Below are positions 1 through 6,216 of a stretch of 7,815 nt of DNA, in pieces (positions within the stretch are counted from its first letter, which is position 1; every line of letters begins with the position of its first letter). The position numbers and the translations under genes are program-made. Source of the stretch: an uncultured Burkholderiales bacterium (lineage in GTDB: Bacteria > Pseudomonadota > Gammaproteobacteria > Burkholderiales > Burkholderiaceae_E); NCBI GenBank assembly GCA_903923345.1, contig CAIXXI010000525.1, forward strand, positions 1 through 7,815. Direction: 5' to 3'. The notes beneath the pieces were generated by a model. The model worked only from the letters and a program-made list of their open reading frames with translations. It did not search any database and was not told where the DNA came from.

Positions 1-133
1 ACTGGGTGCTGCCCTCGATGGCGTCTTCCGCCTCATCAAGTTCTGCCATCAGCTCGGGCGTCGCATGGGTGCGGATGAAATCGCGCAGGTCTTTGCGCAC
101 CTGGGTTTGCGCAGGGGTAAAGCCAAAATTCAT
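1..133 (-). CDS. Acyl-CoA dehydrogenase, N-terminal fragment (cut by the left edge)
   Basis: Only the first 44 codons are inside the window; the rest lies beyond position 1. The visible protein begins MNFGFTPAQTQVRKDLRDFI, which matches the usual opening of acyl-CoA dehydrogenases: an aromatic/Thr-Pro-x-Gln turn followed by the first amphipathic helix of the all-alpha N-terminal domain. Full members are about 380-400 residues, use FAD, and oxidise acyl-CoA to trans-2-enoyl-CoA, passing electrons to ETF. The ATG at 131-133 is well supported by an AGGAG-type ribosome binding site about seven bases upstream (complement of 141-145). It is the last visible gene of the leftward operon, 47 bases after the FAD dehydrogenase, with a strong hairpin in the gap. 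The catalytic Glu and substrate-defining residues are out of view, so chain length or branched-chain preference cannot be judged. Confidence 0.82.
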   Translation of the reverse strand, partial: MNFGFTPAQTQVRKDLRDFIRTHATPELMAELDEAEDAIEGSTQ

Positions 134-154
134 GGTCGTCTCCTGTGATGCGTG

Positions 155-174
155 GCCCCGGCACACGCCGGGGC
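155..174. other. Perfect GC-rich hairpin in the gap between FAD dehydrogenase and acyl-CoA dehydrogenase
   Basis: Arms GCCCCGGC (155-162) and GCCGGGGC (167-174) are exact inverse complements, giving an 8-bp, all G/C stem with a 4-base loop. It lies 6 bases after the stop of the FAD dehydrogenase and ends 9 bases before the ribosome binding site of the acyl-CoA dehydrogenase. Read leftward there is no U-tract after the stem, so it is not a standard intrinsic terminator. It could stabilise the 3' end of the upstream message, partly attenuate transcription, or mark an RNA-processing site. The structure is seen directly; its role is inferred. Confidence 0.6.
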
Positions 175-180
175 TGAAAG

Positions 181-1641
181 TCAGGCTTCGTTCAGCGCAT
201 TGAGTGCGGCGATTCGCCCGAAGGCAAAACACTCGCCGATATTGCCGGTGCCCTGGTATAGGTCGCTGAAGATCGAGCCGAGTTCGCCGGCACTGTACAG
301 CCGTGGGATCGGGGAACCATCGGGCTTGAGCACCTGAGCCTTTTCATTGCGTCTTGGGCCGCCTTGAGTGTTCAGCATTGAAGGCGACAACTCGACCGCA
401 TAGAAGGGGCCCTGCGCGAACCCGGTCATCATCTTCGTGCGGCCAAATTCCGTGTCAACGCCGCGTGCGCAGTGGTCATTCCACATCCTGACGCTTTGAT
501 CAAGCGCATCGGCCGGTACTCCGATTTGCTGAGCCAATGCAGCGAGGCTCGGTGCCGAGCGGATCCAGCCCTTGGCCAGCTCGGCTTGATTATCGGCACT
601 CCAGGCGTAACCGATCATGATCGGTGTCCAACCTGAGGGGGCTGTGCCTTCATAGAGTGCTTCGTGGGCAAAGAGGGTGTGGTCAAAGACCATGTACATG
701 GGACAGGGCACGCGCAAGGGCATCCAGCGGCCTGATTGCATGACCTTGCCGTGGCGCGTCTTGTATTTTTCGTCGCAAAAGCGCTTGCCATCCGGACCGA
801 CCACGATCATCCCGCCTTGCAATTCGTGCGCGAAGTGCAGCGGGCGCATGGAAATCGTGGTCGGAAGCTCCGGCACTTTCAGCGCCATCGAAGGCCCTGC
901 GTAGTTGTTCATGTGCCAGAGATCAGCGCCGATCTCCATGGCCATGCGGATGCCGTCGCCTTCGTTATAGGGGCTGCCTGAGGTGTAGCAATACGGCAGG
1001 CCGGGCAGGAAATTTCGGATCATCTCCTGGTTGTTTTCGAAGCCGCCGCAGGTCAGCACGACCGCCTTGCGGGCTCGAAACCGCAGCTCGCGTCCATCGT
1101 GCTGCGCGATCACGCCCAGCACACTGCCCGAGCGCGGATCGGTCACCAGGCGTTTCGCGGGGGTGTCGTAGCGGATGTCGATCTGGCGCTCACTGACTGC
1201 GGCGGCCAGGGCGTTCCAGGTTTCGGAAAATCCGAGGATGTCACCGTGGTGGAACTTGTGCACGCAGTCGGCACCCGGCAGGTCAGGGAATTCGATGCCG
1301 GCTGGCTGATGCTGGTGTTCCTGGGGGTCGCCGCCCATGCTGGCAAACCACTCATTGTTGCGGCACATTTCCTCGGCCCAGACCTCGACCATGGCCTGTG
1401 GAACTGGATGGTGGCCGCATAGGGCGTTCAGATAGTCGCGGGCTTTTTCGGGTGATGAGGTGTTCAGATACCCCTGGGCGGCGACCCGGGTGTTGCCGCC
1501 TTCATGCCCTTTGGGGGCCTTTTCGAGCAGGATGACCGAGCCGCCGGCGGTGGTGGCCGTCAGTGCGCAGGCGGCACCTGCACCGCCATATCCGACAATG
1601 ATCAGGTCGGCTTCGAAGTCCCAGGGTGCATCGGTATTCAT
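181..1641 (-). CDS. FAD-dependent dehydrogenase, fumarate reductase / 3-ketosteroid dehydrogenase superfamily
   Basis: The 486-residue protein belongs to the FAD_binding_2 superfamily of flavoprotein dehydrogenases and reductases. A Rossmann motif GYGGAGAACA starts at residue 17, with the ribose-binding Glu at 40 (LLEKA). Further flavin-contact segments are GGNT (48-51), TCGGFENN (197-204), YNEGDG (225-230), GKRFCDE (285-291) and LYSAGE (448-453). No signal peptide or heme motif is seen, so it is probably cytosolic. The C-terminal segment LYQGTGNIG (461-469) has Tyr-x-x-x-Gly as in 3-ketosteroid delta-1-dehydrogenases and lacks the Arg of fumarate reductases, so a C-C desaturation of a non-fumarate substrate is more likely. 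ATG at 1641 was chosen: it is 10 bases after the tctA stop and directly precedes the flavin domain. The longer GTG start at 1719 would overlap tctA and add an atypical Cys/Arg-rich leader. Tricarballylate dehydrogenase-like activity is an alternative; the substrate is unknown. Confidence 0.85.
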   Translation of the reverse strand: MNTDAPWDFEADLIIVGYGGAGAACALTATTAGGSVILLEKAPKGHEGGNTRVAAQGYLNTSSPEKARDYLNALCGHHPVPQAMVEVWAEEMCRNNEWFASMGGDPQEHQHQPAGIEFPDLPGADCVHKFHHGDILGFSETWNALAAAVSERQIDIRYDTPAKRLVTDPRSGSVLGVIAQHDGRELRFRARKAVVLTCGGFENNQEMIRNFLPGLPYCYTSGSPYNEGDGIRMAMEIGADLWHMNNYAGPSMALKVPELPTTISMRPLHFAHELQGGMIVVGPDGKRFCDEKYKTRHGKVMQSGRWMPLRVPCPMYMVFDHTLFAHEALYEGTAPSGWTPIMIGYAWSADNQAELAKGWIRSAPSLAALAQQIGVPADALDQSVRMWNDHCARGVDTEFGRTKMMTGFAQGPFYAVELSPSMLNTQGGPRRNEKAQVLKPDGSPIPRLYSAGELGSIFSDLYQGTGNIGECFAFGRIAALNALNEA

Positions 1642-1651
1642 TGAGGTCTTT

Positions 1652-3166
1652 TCAGTTCTGGTCGTCAGCAGCAGCCACCAGCACCGTGCGTTTGCGGCGC
1701 GTCGAAGGCAACAGGGCACTGATCAGCAGCGCGGCTGCCAACAGCAGGAAGGCGGCCGAAATCGGCCGAGTGATGAAAATCGAGAAACTGCCCGAGGAGA
1801 TGATCAGCGACTGGCGCAGGGCGTTTTCAAGGATGGGCGTCAGCACAAAGGCCAGGATCAGCGGGGCAGGTTCATAGCCGAATTTTCGCATCAGGTAGCC
1901 CAGGATGCCGAAGCCCAGCATCAGCAGCAGGTCCATTTCGCTGCCGTTGATCACATAGGCACCAATCAGCGCAATGAACAGGATCAAGGGGAACAGCACG
2001 CCGTACTGAACCCGCAAGAGCCGCACCCACAGGCCGATCAGCGGCAGGTTCAGCACCAGCAGCATGATGTTGCCCAGATACATGCTGGCCACGGTGCCCC
2101 AGAACAGATCGGGATTTTTCTGGATCATCATCGGTCCGGGCGTGATGCCGTGAATCATCAGTGCGCCCAGCAAAATGCCCATCACCGCATTGGCCGGCAC
2201 ACCCAGGGTCATGAGCGGCACGAAGGCAGCCTGCGCGGCCGCATTGTTGGCGGCTTCCGGGGCGGCAACCCCTTCGATGGCGCCCTTGCCGAAACGCTCG
2301 GGCGTTCGTGACAAGCGTTTTTCGGTGCCATAGGCAATGAAAGAAGCCAGCACTGCGCCGCCGCCGGGCAGGATGCCCAGCAGGAATCCGAGCAGTGAGC
2401 CTCGCGCAATCGGCATGCCGCTGGCCGACCAATCTGCGCGGTTCGGCAGCAGGCTGCCCACCTGACCGATCACCACGCCCTGCTTGATGCGCTGCTCCAC
2501 ATTGAGCAGGATTTCCGAAACACCGAACAGGCCCATGGCCAGCGGCGCGATACCGACGCCGTCAAGCAGATCGGGCAGGCCCATCGTGAAGCGCGGCACA
2601 CCACTCATGTTGTCCAGACCGACCAGACCGATCAGCACGCCCACGCCCGCCATCATCAGCGACTTGGTCATCGACTTCTGCGCCAGGTAGGTCAGGATCA
2701 CCATGCCCAGGATCATGACTGCGAAGTATTCGGGCGGACCGAATCGCAGGGCAAGCGATGCCAGGGGCGGGGCGAGCAGCATCAATCCGACCACGCCAGC
2801 GGTGCCGGCAATGAAGGATGCAAACGCAGACATGCCCAGCGCCGGACCCGATCGTCCCTGCAGGGCCATCTGGTGGCCATCGAGTGTGGTCACCACCGAG
2901 GCCGCTTCACCCGGGATACCGACCAGAATCGAGGTGGTTGACCCGCCGTACTGTGCACCGTAGTAGATGCCGGCCAGCATGATGATGGCGGTGACCGGCG
3001 AAATGCCGAAGGTGATCGGCAGCAGAATCGACATGGCACCGACCGGGCCCAGCCCGGGCAGCACTCCGATCAGGGTGCCGATCAGGCAGCCCACAAAACA
3101 GAACAGCAGGTTGTGCCACTGAAAGGCGACACCGAAGCCGGAGGCGATGTTGCCGAGCAGTTCCAT
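1652..3166 (-). CDS. tctA: Tripartite tricarboxylate transporter large membrane subunit TctA
   Basis: TctA is the large permease subunit of secondary carboxylate importers that work with TctB and a periplasmic TctC-type receptor. The 504-residue length is normal for the family. The internal duplication is visible: LPGLGPVGAMSILLP (36-50) in the first half and LPGGGAVLASFIAYG (266-280) in the second. Other family blocks are YYGAQYGGSTTSILVGIPGE (68-87) and APEAANNAAAQAAF (302-315), followed by GVPANA. About ten or more hydrophobic segments run through the protein, and the tail after residue 487 is basic then acidic, probably cytoplasmic. The start MELLGNIASGFGVAF aligns with usual TctA starts. 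It has only a weak AGG directly before the ATG, so translation is probably coupled to tctB, which ends 15 bases upstream. The imported substrate cannot be read from TctA. Confidence 0.95.
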   Translation of the reverse strand: MELLGNIASGFGVAFQWHNLLFCFVGCLIGTLIGVLPGLGPVGAMSILLPITFGISPVTAIIMLAGIYYGAQYGGSTTSILVGIPGEAASVVTTLDGHQMALQGRSGPALGMSAFASFIAGTAGVVGLMLLAPPLASLALRFGPPEYFAVMILGMVILTYLAQKSMTKSLMMAGVGVLIGLVGLDNMSGVPRFTMGLPDLLDGVGIAPLAMGLFGVSEILLNVEQRIKQGVVIGQVGSLLPNRADWSASGMPIARGSLLGFLLGILPGGGAVLASFIAYGTEKRLSRTPERFGKGAIEGVAAPEAANNAAAQAAFVPLMTLGVPANAVMGILLGALMIHGITPGPMMIQKNPDLFWGTVASMYLGNIMLLVLNLPLIGLWVRLLRVQYGVLFPLILFIALIGAYVINGSEMDLLLMLGFGILGYLMRKFGYEPAPLILAFVLTPILENALRQSLIISSGSFSIFITRPISAAFLLLAAALLISALLPSTRRKRTVLVAAADDQN

Positions 3167-3181
3167 CCTGGCCGCGTCGCC

Positions 3182-3640
3182 TCAGGTGCCCAGGATGCCC
3201 GCAGGCAAAGCGATGCCCAGGACCTTGTGAAAGAGCAGCCAGGTCGAAGCCACGGCCACCAGGGGAATCAGCAGAGCGGTTCGCCAGGGAAGGCCTTCGA
3301 CCCAACGCATGACCACGATCAGCAGAACCAGGCTGCTCAGAAAGAATCCGAGCCGCTCGAAGACCAGGATGAAGGCCAGTGTGATGACGCCGATGAGCAC
3401 AGCGCGGTGCCAGTTCACATCAGCCCACAGATCAGCCAGGCGAACTCGGGAGTCGGGATCGGCGCGCAGCGACTGGGCAAAGATGATGAGCGCCATCAAT
3501 GCAACGAAGGCGCCTGCGATGCCGGCCAGAAAGCCGGCCCCGGGTTCCTGGGCCGTGCCCAATCCCAGTTCACGTGCTCTGATGAAGGCGGCTGCCCCGA
3601 ACAGGAACCAGAACACACTGCCGATGCGTTCGGCATTCAT
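3182..3640 (-). CDS. tctB: Tripartite tricarboxylate transporter small membrane subunit TctB
   Basis: This 152-residue protein is the small membrane subunit that pairs with TctA. Four hydrophobic segments can be seen, at about residues 7-20, 36-56, 79-97 and 98-137 (the last probably two helices: 98-114 and 121-137). A hydrophilic, Asp/Arg-rich loop (58-77) separates the second and third, as is typical for TctB. Family landmarks are EPGAGFL (32-38) after the first helix and the C-terminal LGIALPAGIL (141-150). It is the first gene of the leftward operon. The ATG at 3638-3640 has a GGGGAG sequence upstream, but at about 13 bases the spacing is longer than ideal. Function follows from its direct linkage to tctA (15-base gap). 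TctB sequences are poorly conserved, so the family call rests on topology, motifs and context together. Confidence 0.92.
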   Translation of the reverse strand: MNAERIGSVFWFLFGAAAFIRARELGLGTAQEPGAGFLAGIAGAFVALMALIIFAQSLRADPDSRVRLADLWADVNWHRAVLIGVITLAFILVFERLGFFLSSLVLLIVVMRWVEGLPWRTALLIPLVAVASTWLLFHKVLGIALPAGILGT

Positions 3641-3724
3641 GGTTTTTGCTTTGCTCCCCGCCTGTGTTGGGTCTGATTTTCAGTTTTGAGGCGATTGCAA
3701 GCGCAGATGGCGGCACTGCACTCA

Positions 3725-3735
3725 ATCGGGCCGAT
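3725..3735. promoter_or_regulatory. Candidate operator dyad ATCGG-G-CCGAT
   Basis: ATCGG (3725-3729) and CCGAT (3731-3735) are exact inverse complements around one central base. The dyad overlaps the proposed -10 box of the leftward promoter and its likely start point, where a repressor would block transcription. A further ATCGG copy sits at 3773-3777, on the other side of the -35 box, so CCGATC (3731-3736) and GATCGG (3772-3777) bracket the promoter. No regulator gene is in the window. The repeats are seen; operator function is inferred. Confidence 0.35.
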
Positions 3736-3763
3736 CCTAGGTTGCGGCCTGAACCCTTGTCAA
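3734..3763 (-). promoter_or_regulatory. Candidate sigma-70 promoter for the tctB-tctA-dehydrogenase operon
   Basis: On the minus strand there is a consensus -35 box TTGACA (3763-3758), an 18-base spacer, and a -10 box TAGGAT (3739-3734, four of six consensus bases). Transcription would start near 3727, giving a leader of about 87 bases before the tctB ATG. It is the only hexamer pair of this quality I found in the 172-base divergent region 3641-3812. On the plus strand TTGTCA (3757-3762) overlaps the same site, but no good -10 box follows it, so the promoter of the rightward pair is not resolved. Confidence 0.45.
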
Positions 3764-3812
3764 TTAACCTCGATCGGTTTTCGTCTGCACGACTCATTAC
3801 AGGAGACCCACC

Positions 3813-4796
3813 ATGTCTGATCTGCCCAAGCGTGTTCGCATCCTCGAGGAAGGCCCCCGTGAAGGCTTCCAGATCGAGAAAGGCCCGATCACCACGGCCC
3901 GCAAGATCGAACTGATCGACAGCCTGTCGCAGACTGGTCTGGAGCAGATCCAGGTCACCTCGTTCGTCAGCCCGCAGGCGGTGCCGCAGATGGCGGATGC
4001 ACCCGAGGTGGTCGCCGGGTTCACCCGAAAGCCTGGGGTTAGATACACCGCGCTGTGGCTCAATGACAAAGGGCTTGAGCGTGCCCTCTCGACCGAAAAA
4101 CTCGACATTCAAGGTTCGCTGTCTTTGACTGCGTCCGAGAAATTCCTGCTTCGCAACCAGAAGCGCACGCTCGAGCAGAACCTCAATGCGGTGCGTTCGA
4201 TGATCGGCATGTACAAGCACTACGGCGTGTCGGTCACTCGGGCCAGCATCATGGCTGCGTTCGGGTGCAATTTCGAAGGTGAAATCGCCACCGATCGGAT
4301 TCTCGAAGTGGTCGGTCAGCAGTTTGCTCTGGCCGAAGAGGCCGGCCTTGACCTGCAAACGCTCTCGCTTGCTGACACCATGGCCTGGGCCACGCCCGGT
4401 TCGATCAAGCGGGTGGTTGGCGCGGTGCGCAACCGGTATCCCGATCTTGAAATTTCGCTGCACCTGCACGACACCCGCGGCATGGGCGTGGCCAATGCCT
4501 ATGCCGGCATGGAAATGGGCGTGACGATTTTTGATGCAGCCGTGGCAGGGCTGGGTGGCTGCCCGTTTGCAGCGCACGCTGCCGCGGCAGGCAACGTGTG
4601 CACGGAAGATCTGGTCTTCATGTGTCAGGAGATGGGCATCGAGACCGGGGTCGATCTTGAGAAGCTCATCGAATCGGCCTTGCTGGCTGAAGAGATCGTG
4701 GGCCATCCGCTGCCCGGTTCGGTGATGAAGGGCGGATCGCTGGCCAAGTTGCGCCGCAAGATTGCAGACGAGCGGCAGGCCAGTCAGGCGGCCTGA
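3813..4796 (+). CDS. HMG-CoA lyase-like acyl-CoA lyase with altered active site
   Basis: The 327-residue protein is a DRE-TIM-type lyase of the HMGL-like family, whose members cleave 3-hydroxy-3-methyl-acyl-CoA-type substrates by retro-aldol/Claisen chemistry. Visible motifs are EEGPREGFQ (12-20), VTSFVSPQAVPQM (48-60), SLADTMAWATPG (185-196), the metal-binding HLHDTRG (217-223), and the signature AVAGLGGCPFA (243-253) followed by GNVCTEDLVFM (260-270). Against human HMG-CoA lyase, Arg16, Asp188, His217, His219, Cys250 and Asn261 are kept. The metal-ligand Asp42 is Glu17, Glu72 is Gln47, and the cysteine loop has about two extra residues. Length matches the family. The ATG has AGGAG at 3801-3805, seven bases upstream. 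It leads a rightward pair with the MmgE/PrpD gene and is divergent from tctB. The fold is certain. HMG-CoA as substrate is doubtful; a citramalyl-CoA-like or other branched hydroxyacyl-CoA is possible. Confidence 0.9.
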   Translation: MSDLPKRVRILEEGPREGFQIEKGPITTARKIELIDSLSQTGLEQIQVTSFVSPQAVPQMADAPEVVAGFTRKPGVRYTALWLNDKGLERALSTEKLDIQGSLSLTASEKFLLRNQKRTLEQNLNAVRSMIGMYKHYGVSVTRASIMAAFGCNFEGEIATDRILEVVGQQFALAEEAGLDLQTLSLADTMAWATPGSIKRVVGAVRNRYPDLEISLHLHDTRGMGVANAYAGMEMGVTIFDAAVAGLGGCPFAAHAAAAGNVCTEDLVFMCQEMGIETGVDLEKLIESALLAEEIVGHPLPGSVMKGGSLAKLRRKIADERQASQAA

Positions 4797-4832
4797 TTCG
4801 CGTTCGGGTAGGGTATTTCGGAGGGCAGCAGA

Positions 4833-6191
4833 ATGCAGGCACTGACGCGATCATTCGGCGAGTTTGTTGCGGGTTTGCGCTTTGAGCGCATTCCCAGCGC
4901 AGCACACGATGTCATTCACACTGGTTTTGCCGACTGTGTGGGTGTGATGCTCGCCGGGGCTCATGAGCCGCCCACCGAACTGCTCACCCAGGTGCTGAGT
5001 CCTGTCAGCGGGACCTCGACGCTGGTGTTCGGTGCTCGAACGGCGCCGGCTCCGGAGGCCGCCTGGATCAACGGGGTGGCAGCCCATGCCCTGGATTACG
5101 ATGATGTCGCGCTCAAGGGCCATCCCAGCACGGTGCTGGTGCCGGCGATTCTGGCTGAAGCCCAGGCACTGGGCTCCAGTGGCGCCGACATGATGACTGC
5201 CTATGCGGCGGGTTATGAGGTCTGGGCGGATCTGACTCAACGCGACCCTGACCACTATCACACCAAGGGCTGGCATCCGACCGGAATTCTGGGTGCGATC
5301 GGTGCGGCGGCGGCCTGCGCCTCATTGCACAGGCTTGATGCTCAGCAGGCGGCGATGGCCATCTCGATTGGTGCATCGCAAAGTGCCGGCATCATGGCCA
5401 ACTTCGGCACCATGACCAAACCCTTTCATGCGGGGCGGTCGGCGCACTCGGGCGTGATGGCTGCCCGTCTGGCCAAGGCCGGCTTTACCGCGTCACTTGA
5501 TGCGATCGAGCATCCGCAGGGCTTTTTGTCGGCGGTCTCGCCCAAGGGCCGCATCGATGTGGACACGCCGGTTGCAGCCGGAAGCGTCTGGCGAATGCTC
5601 AGCCTGAAGCTCAGCGTCAAGAAATACCCGATGTGCTTTTGCGCGCATCGCGCACTGGACGGCATGCTCGACCTGCTCGCTGAACATCCGCTTCAGGCCT
5701 CTCAAATTGAGCGGATCAGCGCGATGACCAGCCGTCGCAATACCACGGTGCTGCGCAACGACCGACCCCAAACCGGGCTGGAAGCCAAGTTCAGCATGCA
5801 GTTTGCGATGGCCTCAAGTGTGGTCGCAGGGCGGGCCGGATTGTCGGAACTCACTGACGATTTCGTGCAGCGCGCTGACATCCAGGACCTGATTCGACGA
5901 GTCGAGGTGGTGGCCGATGACACCGAGCATCCGAGCATGCCGGGCTATTCGCCGTTTGATCGGGTCAGCGTGACGCTCAAGAGCGGCGAGGTGCTGACCA
6001 GCCGAAACATCGAAACCGTGCGCGGCGGCCCTGAGGCACCCCTGAGTGCGCAGGAACTGTGGGTCAAATTTGATGATTGCGCGCGTGCAGGCAAGAGTGC
6101 GGTCGAGGCCAGGCCATTGTTCGATGCCCTGATGGCGCTGGAGCAGGTGCCGAAGGTCAGTGGCATCCCGGGGCTATCGACCGCACACTGA
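4833..6191 (+). CDS. MmgE/PrpD family protein (2-methylcitrate dehydratase / cis-aconitate decarboxylase fold)
   Basis: This 452-residue protein is a full-length member of the MmgE/PrpD family, which includes 2-methylcitrate dehydratase, cis-aconitate decarboxylase and iminodisuccinate epimerase. Family blocks in order are HALDYDDVALKGHPS (85-99), KGWHPTG (145-151), TMTKPFHAGRSAHSG (193-207), SVKKYPMCFCAHRALDG (261-277) and EAKFSMQFA (317-325). Likely active-site residues by comparison with cis-aconitate decarboxylase are Asp88, His97, His148, Lys196 and Lys263 or Lys264. The Thr that follows the DxDD block in that enzyme is Val92 here, and the loop to His97 is one residue shorter. It is therefore probably not a true cis-aconitate decarboxylase. 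A strong GGAGGG site (4820-4825), seven bases before the ATG, fixes the start. It follows the lyase gene by 36 bases, suggesting co-transcription and a shared pathway. The specific reaction cannot be named. Confidence 0.9.
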   Translation: MQALTRSFGEFVAGLRFERIPSAAHDVIHTGFADCVGVMLAGAHEPPTELLTQVLSPVSGTSTLVFGARTAPAPEAAWINGVAAHALDYDDVALKGHPSTVLVPAILAEAQALGSSGADMMTAYAAGYEVWADLTQRDPDHYHTKGWHPTGILGAIGAAAACASLHRLDAQQAAMAISIGASQSAGIMANFGTMTKPFHAGRSAHSGVMAARLAKAGFTASLDAIEHPQGFLSAVSPKGRIDVDTPVAAGSVWRMLSLKLSVKKYPMCFCAHRALDGMLDLLAEHPLQASQIERISAMTSRRNTTVLRNDRPQTGLEAKFSMQFAMASSVVAGRAGLSELTDDFVQRADIQDLIRRVEVVADDTEHPSMPGYSPFDRVSVTLKSGEVLTSRNIETVRGGPEAPLSAQELWVKFDDCARAGKSAVEARPLFDALMALEQVPKVSGIPGLSTAH

Positions 6192-6208
6192 GCTGAGCTC
6201 AGCTCAGT
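6187..6208. terminator. Perfect 22-base palindrome at a convergent gene junction, likely bidirectional terminator
   Basis: Bases 6187-6208 read the same on both strands (half-site ACTGAGCTGAG). As RNA it would fold into a stem of about 9 bp with a 4-base loop from either strand. It overlaps the MmgE/PrpD stop codon (6189-6191) and ends 8 bases before the last base of the oppositely oriented hydrolase gene, in a 25-base intergenic gap. Neither side has a long U-tract, so it is not a textbook intrinsic terminator. Position between tail-to-tail genes supports a shared termination or 3'-end protection role. A second small stem, CTTAG-C-CTAAG (6216-6226), spans the hydrolase stop codon. Confidence 0.5.
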
Positions 6209-6216
6209 CATTAGCC

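Noticed and set aside
1642..1719. Upstream GTG start that would lengthen the FAD dehydrogenase by 26 residues
   Set aside because: The extra residues (Cys/Arg/Trp-rich) are atypical, overlap the tctA coding end by 68 bases, and lie before the normal start of the flavin domain.
1460..2311. Open frame of 283 codons on the plus strand across tctA and the FAD dehydrogenase start
   Set aside because: Antisense to two well-supported genes; Gln/His-rich, low-complexity translation with no family match, typical of a shadow frame.
3113..3676. Plus-strand open frame of 187 codons over tctB
   Set aside because: Antisense to tctB, hydrophilic Gln/Glu/Asp-rich translation that mirrors the membrane-protein codons; no start signals.
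3757..3785. Possible plus-strand promoter starting with TTGTCA for the lyase gene
   Set aside because: No acceptable -10 hexamer occurs at 16-18 bases; the best match shares only three bases with TATAAT.
3570..4706. Long open frame (378 codons) on the minus strand opposite the lyase gene
   Set aside because: It lies fully antisense to a gene with clear family motifs, runs through the divergent promoter region into tctB, has no recognisable domain, and its His/Arg/Gly-rich composition is what a GC-rich gene gives in an opposite frame.
4776..4796. Small hairpin CAGGCC / GGCCTG at the 3' end of the lyase gene
   Set aside because: It lies inside coding sequence within an apparent operon, can pair in two competing ways, and is followed by no U-tract; too weak to call a terminator.
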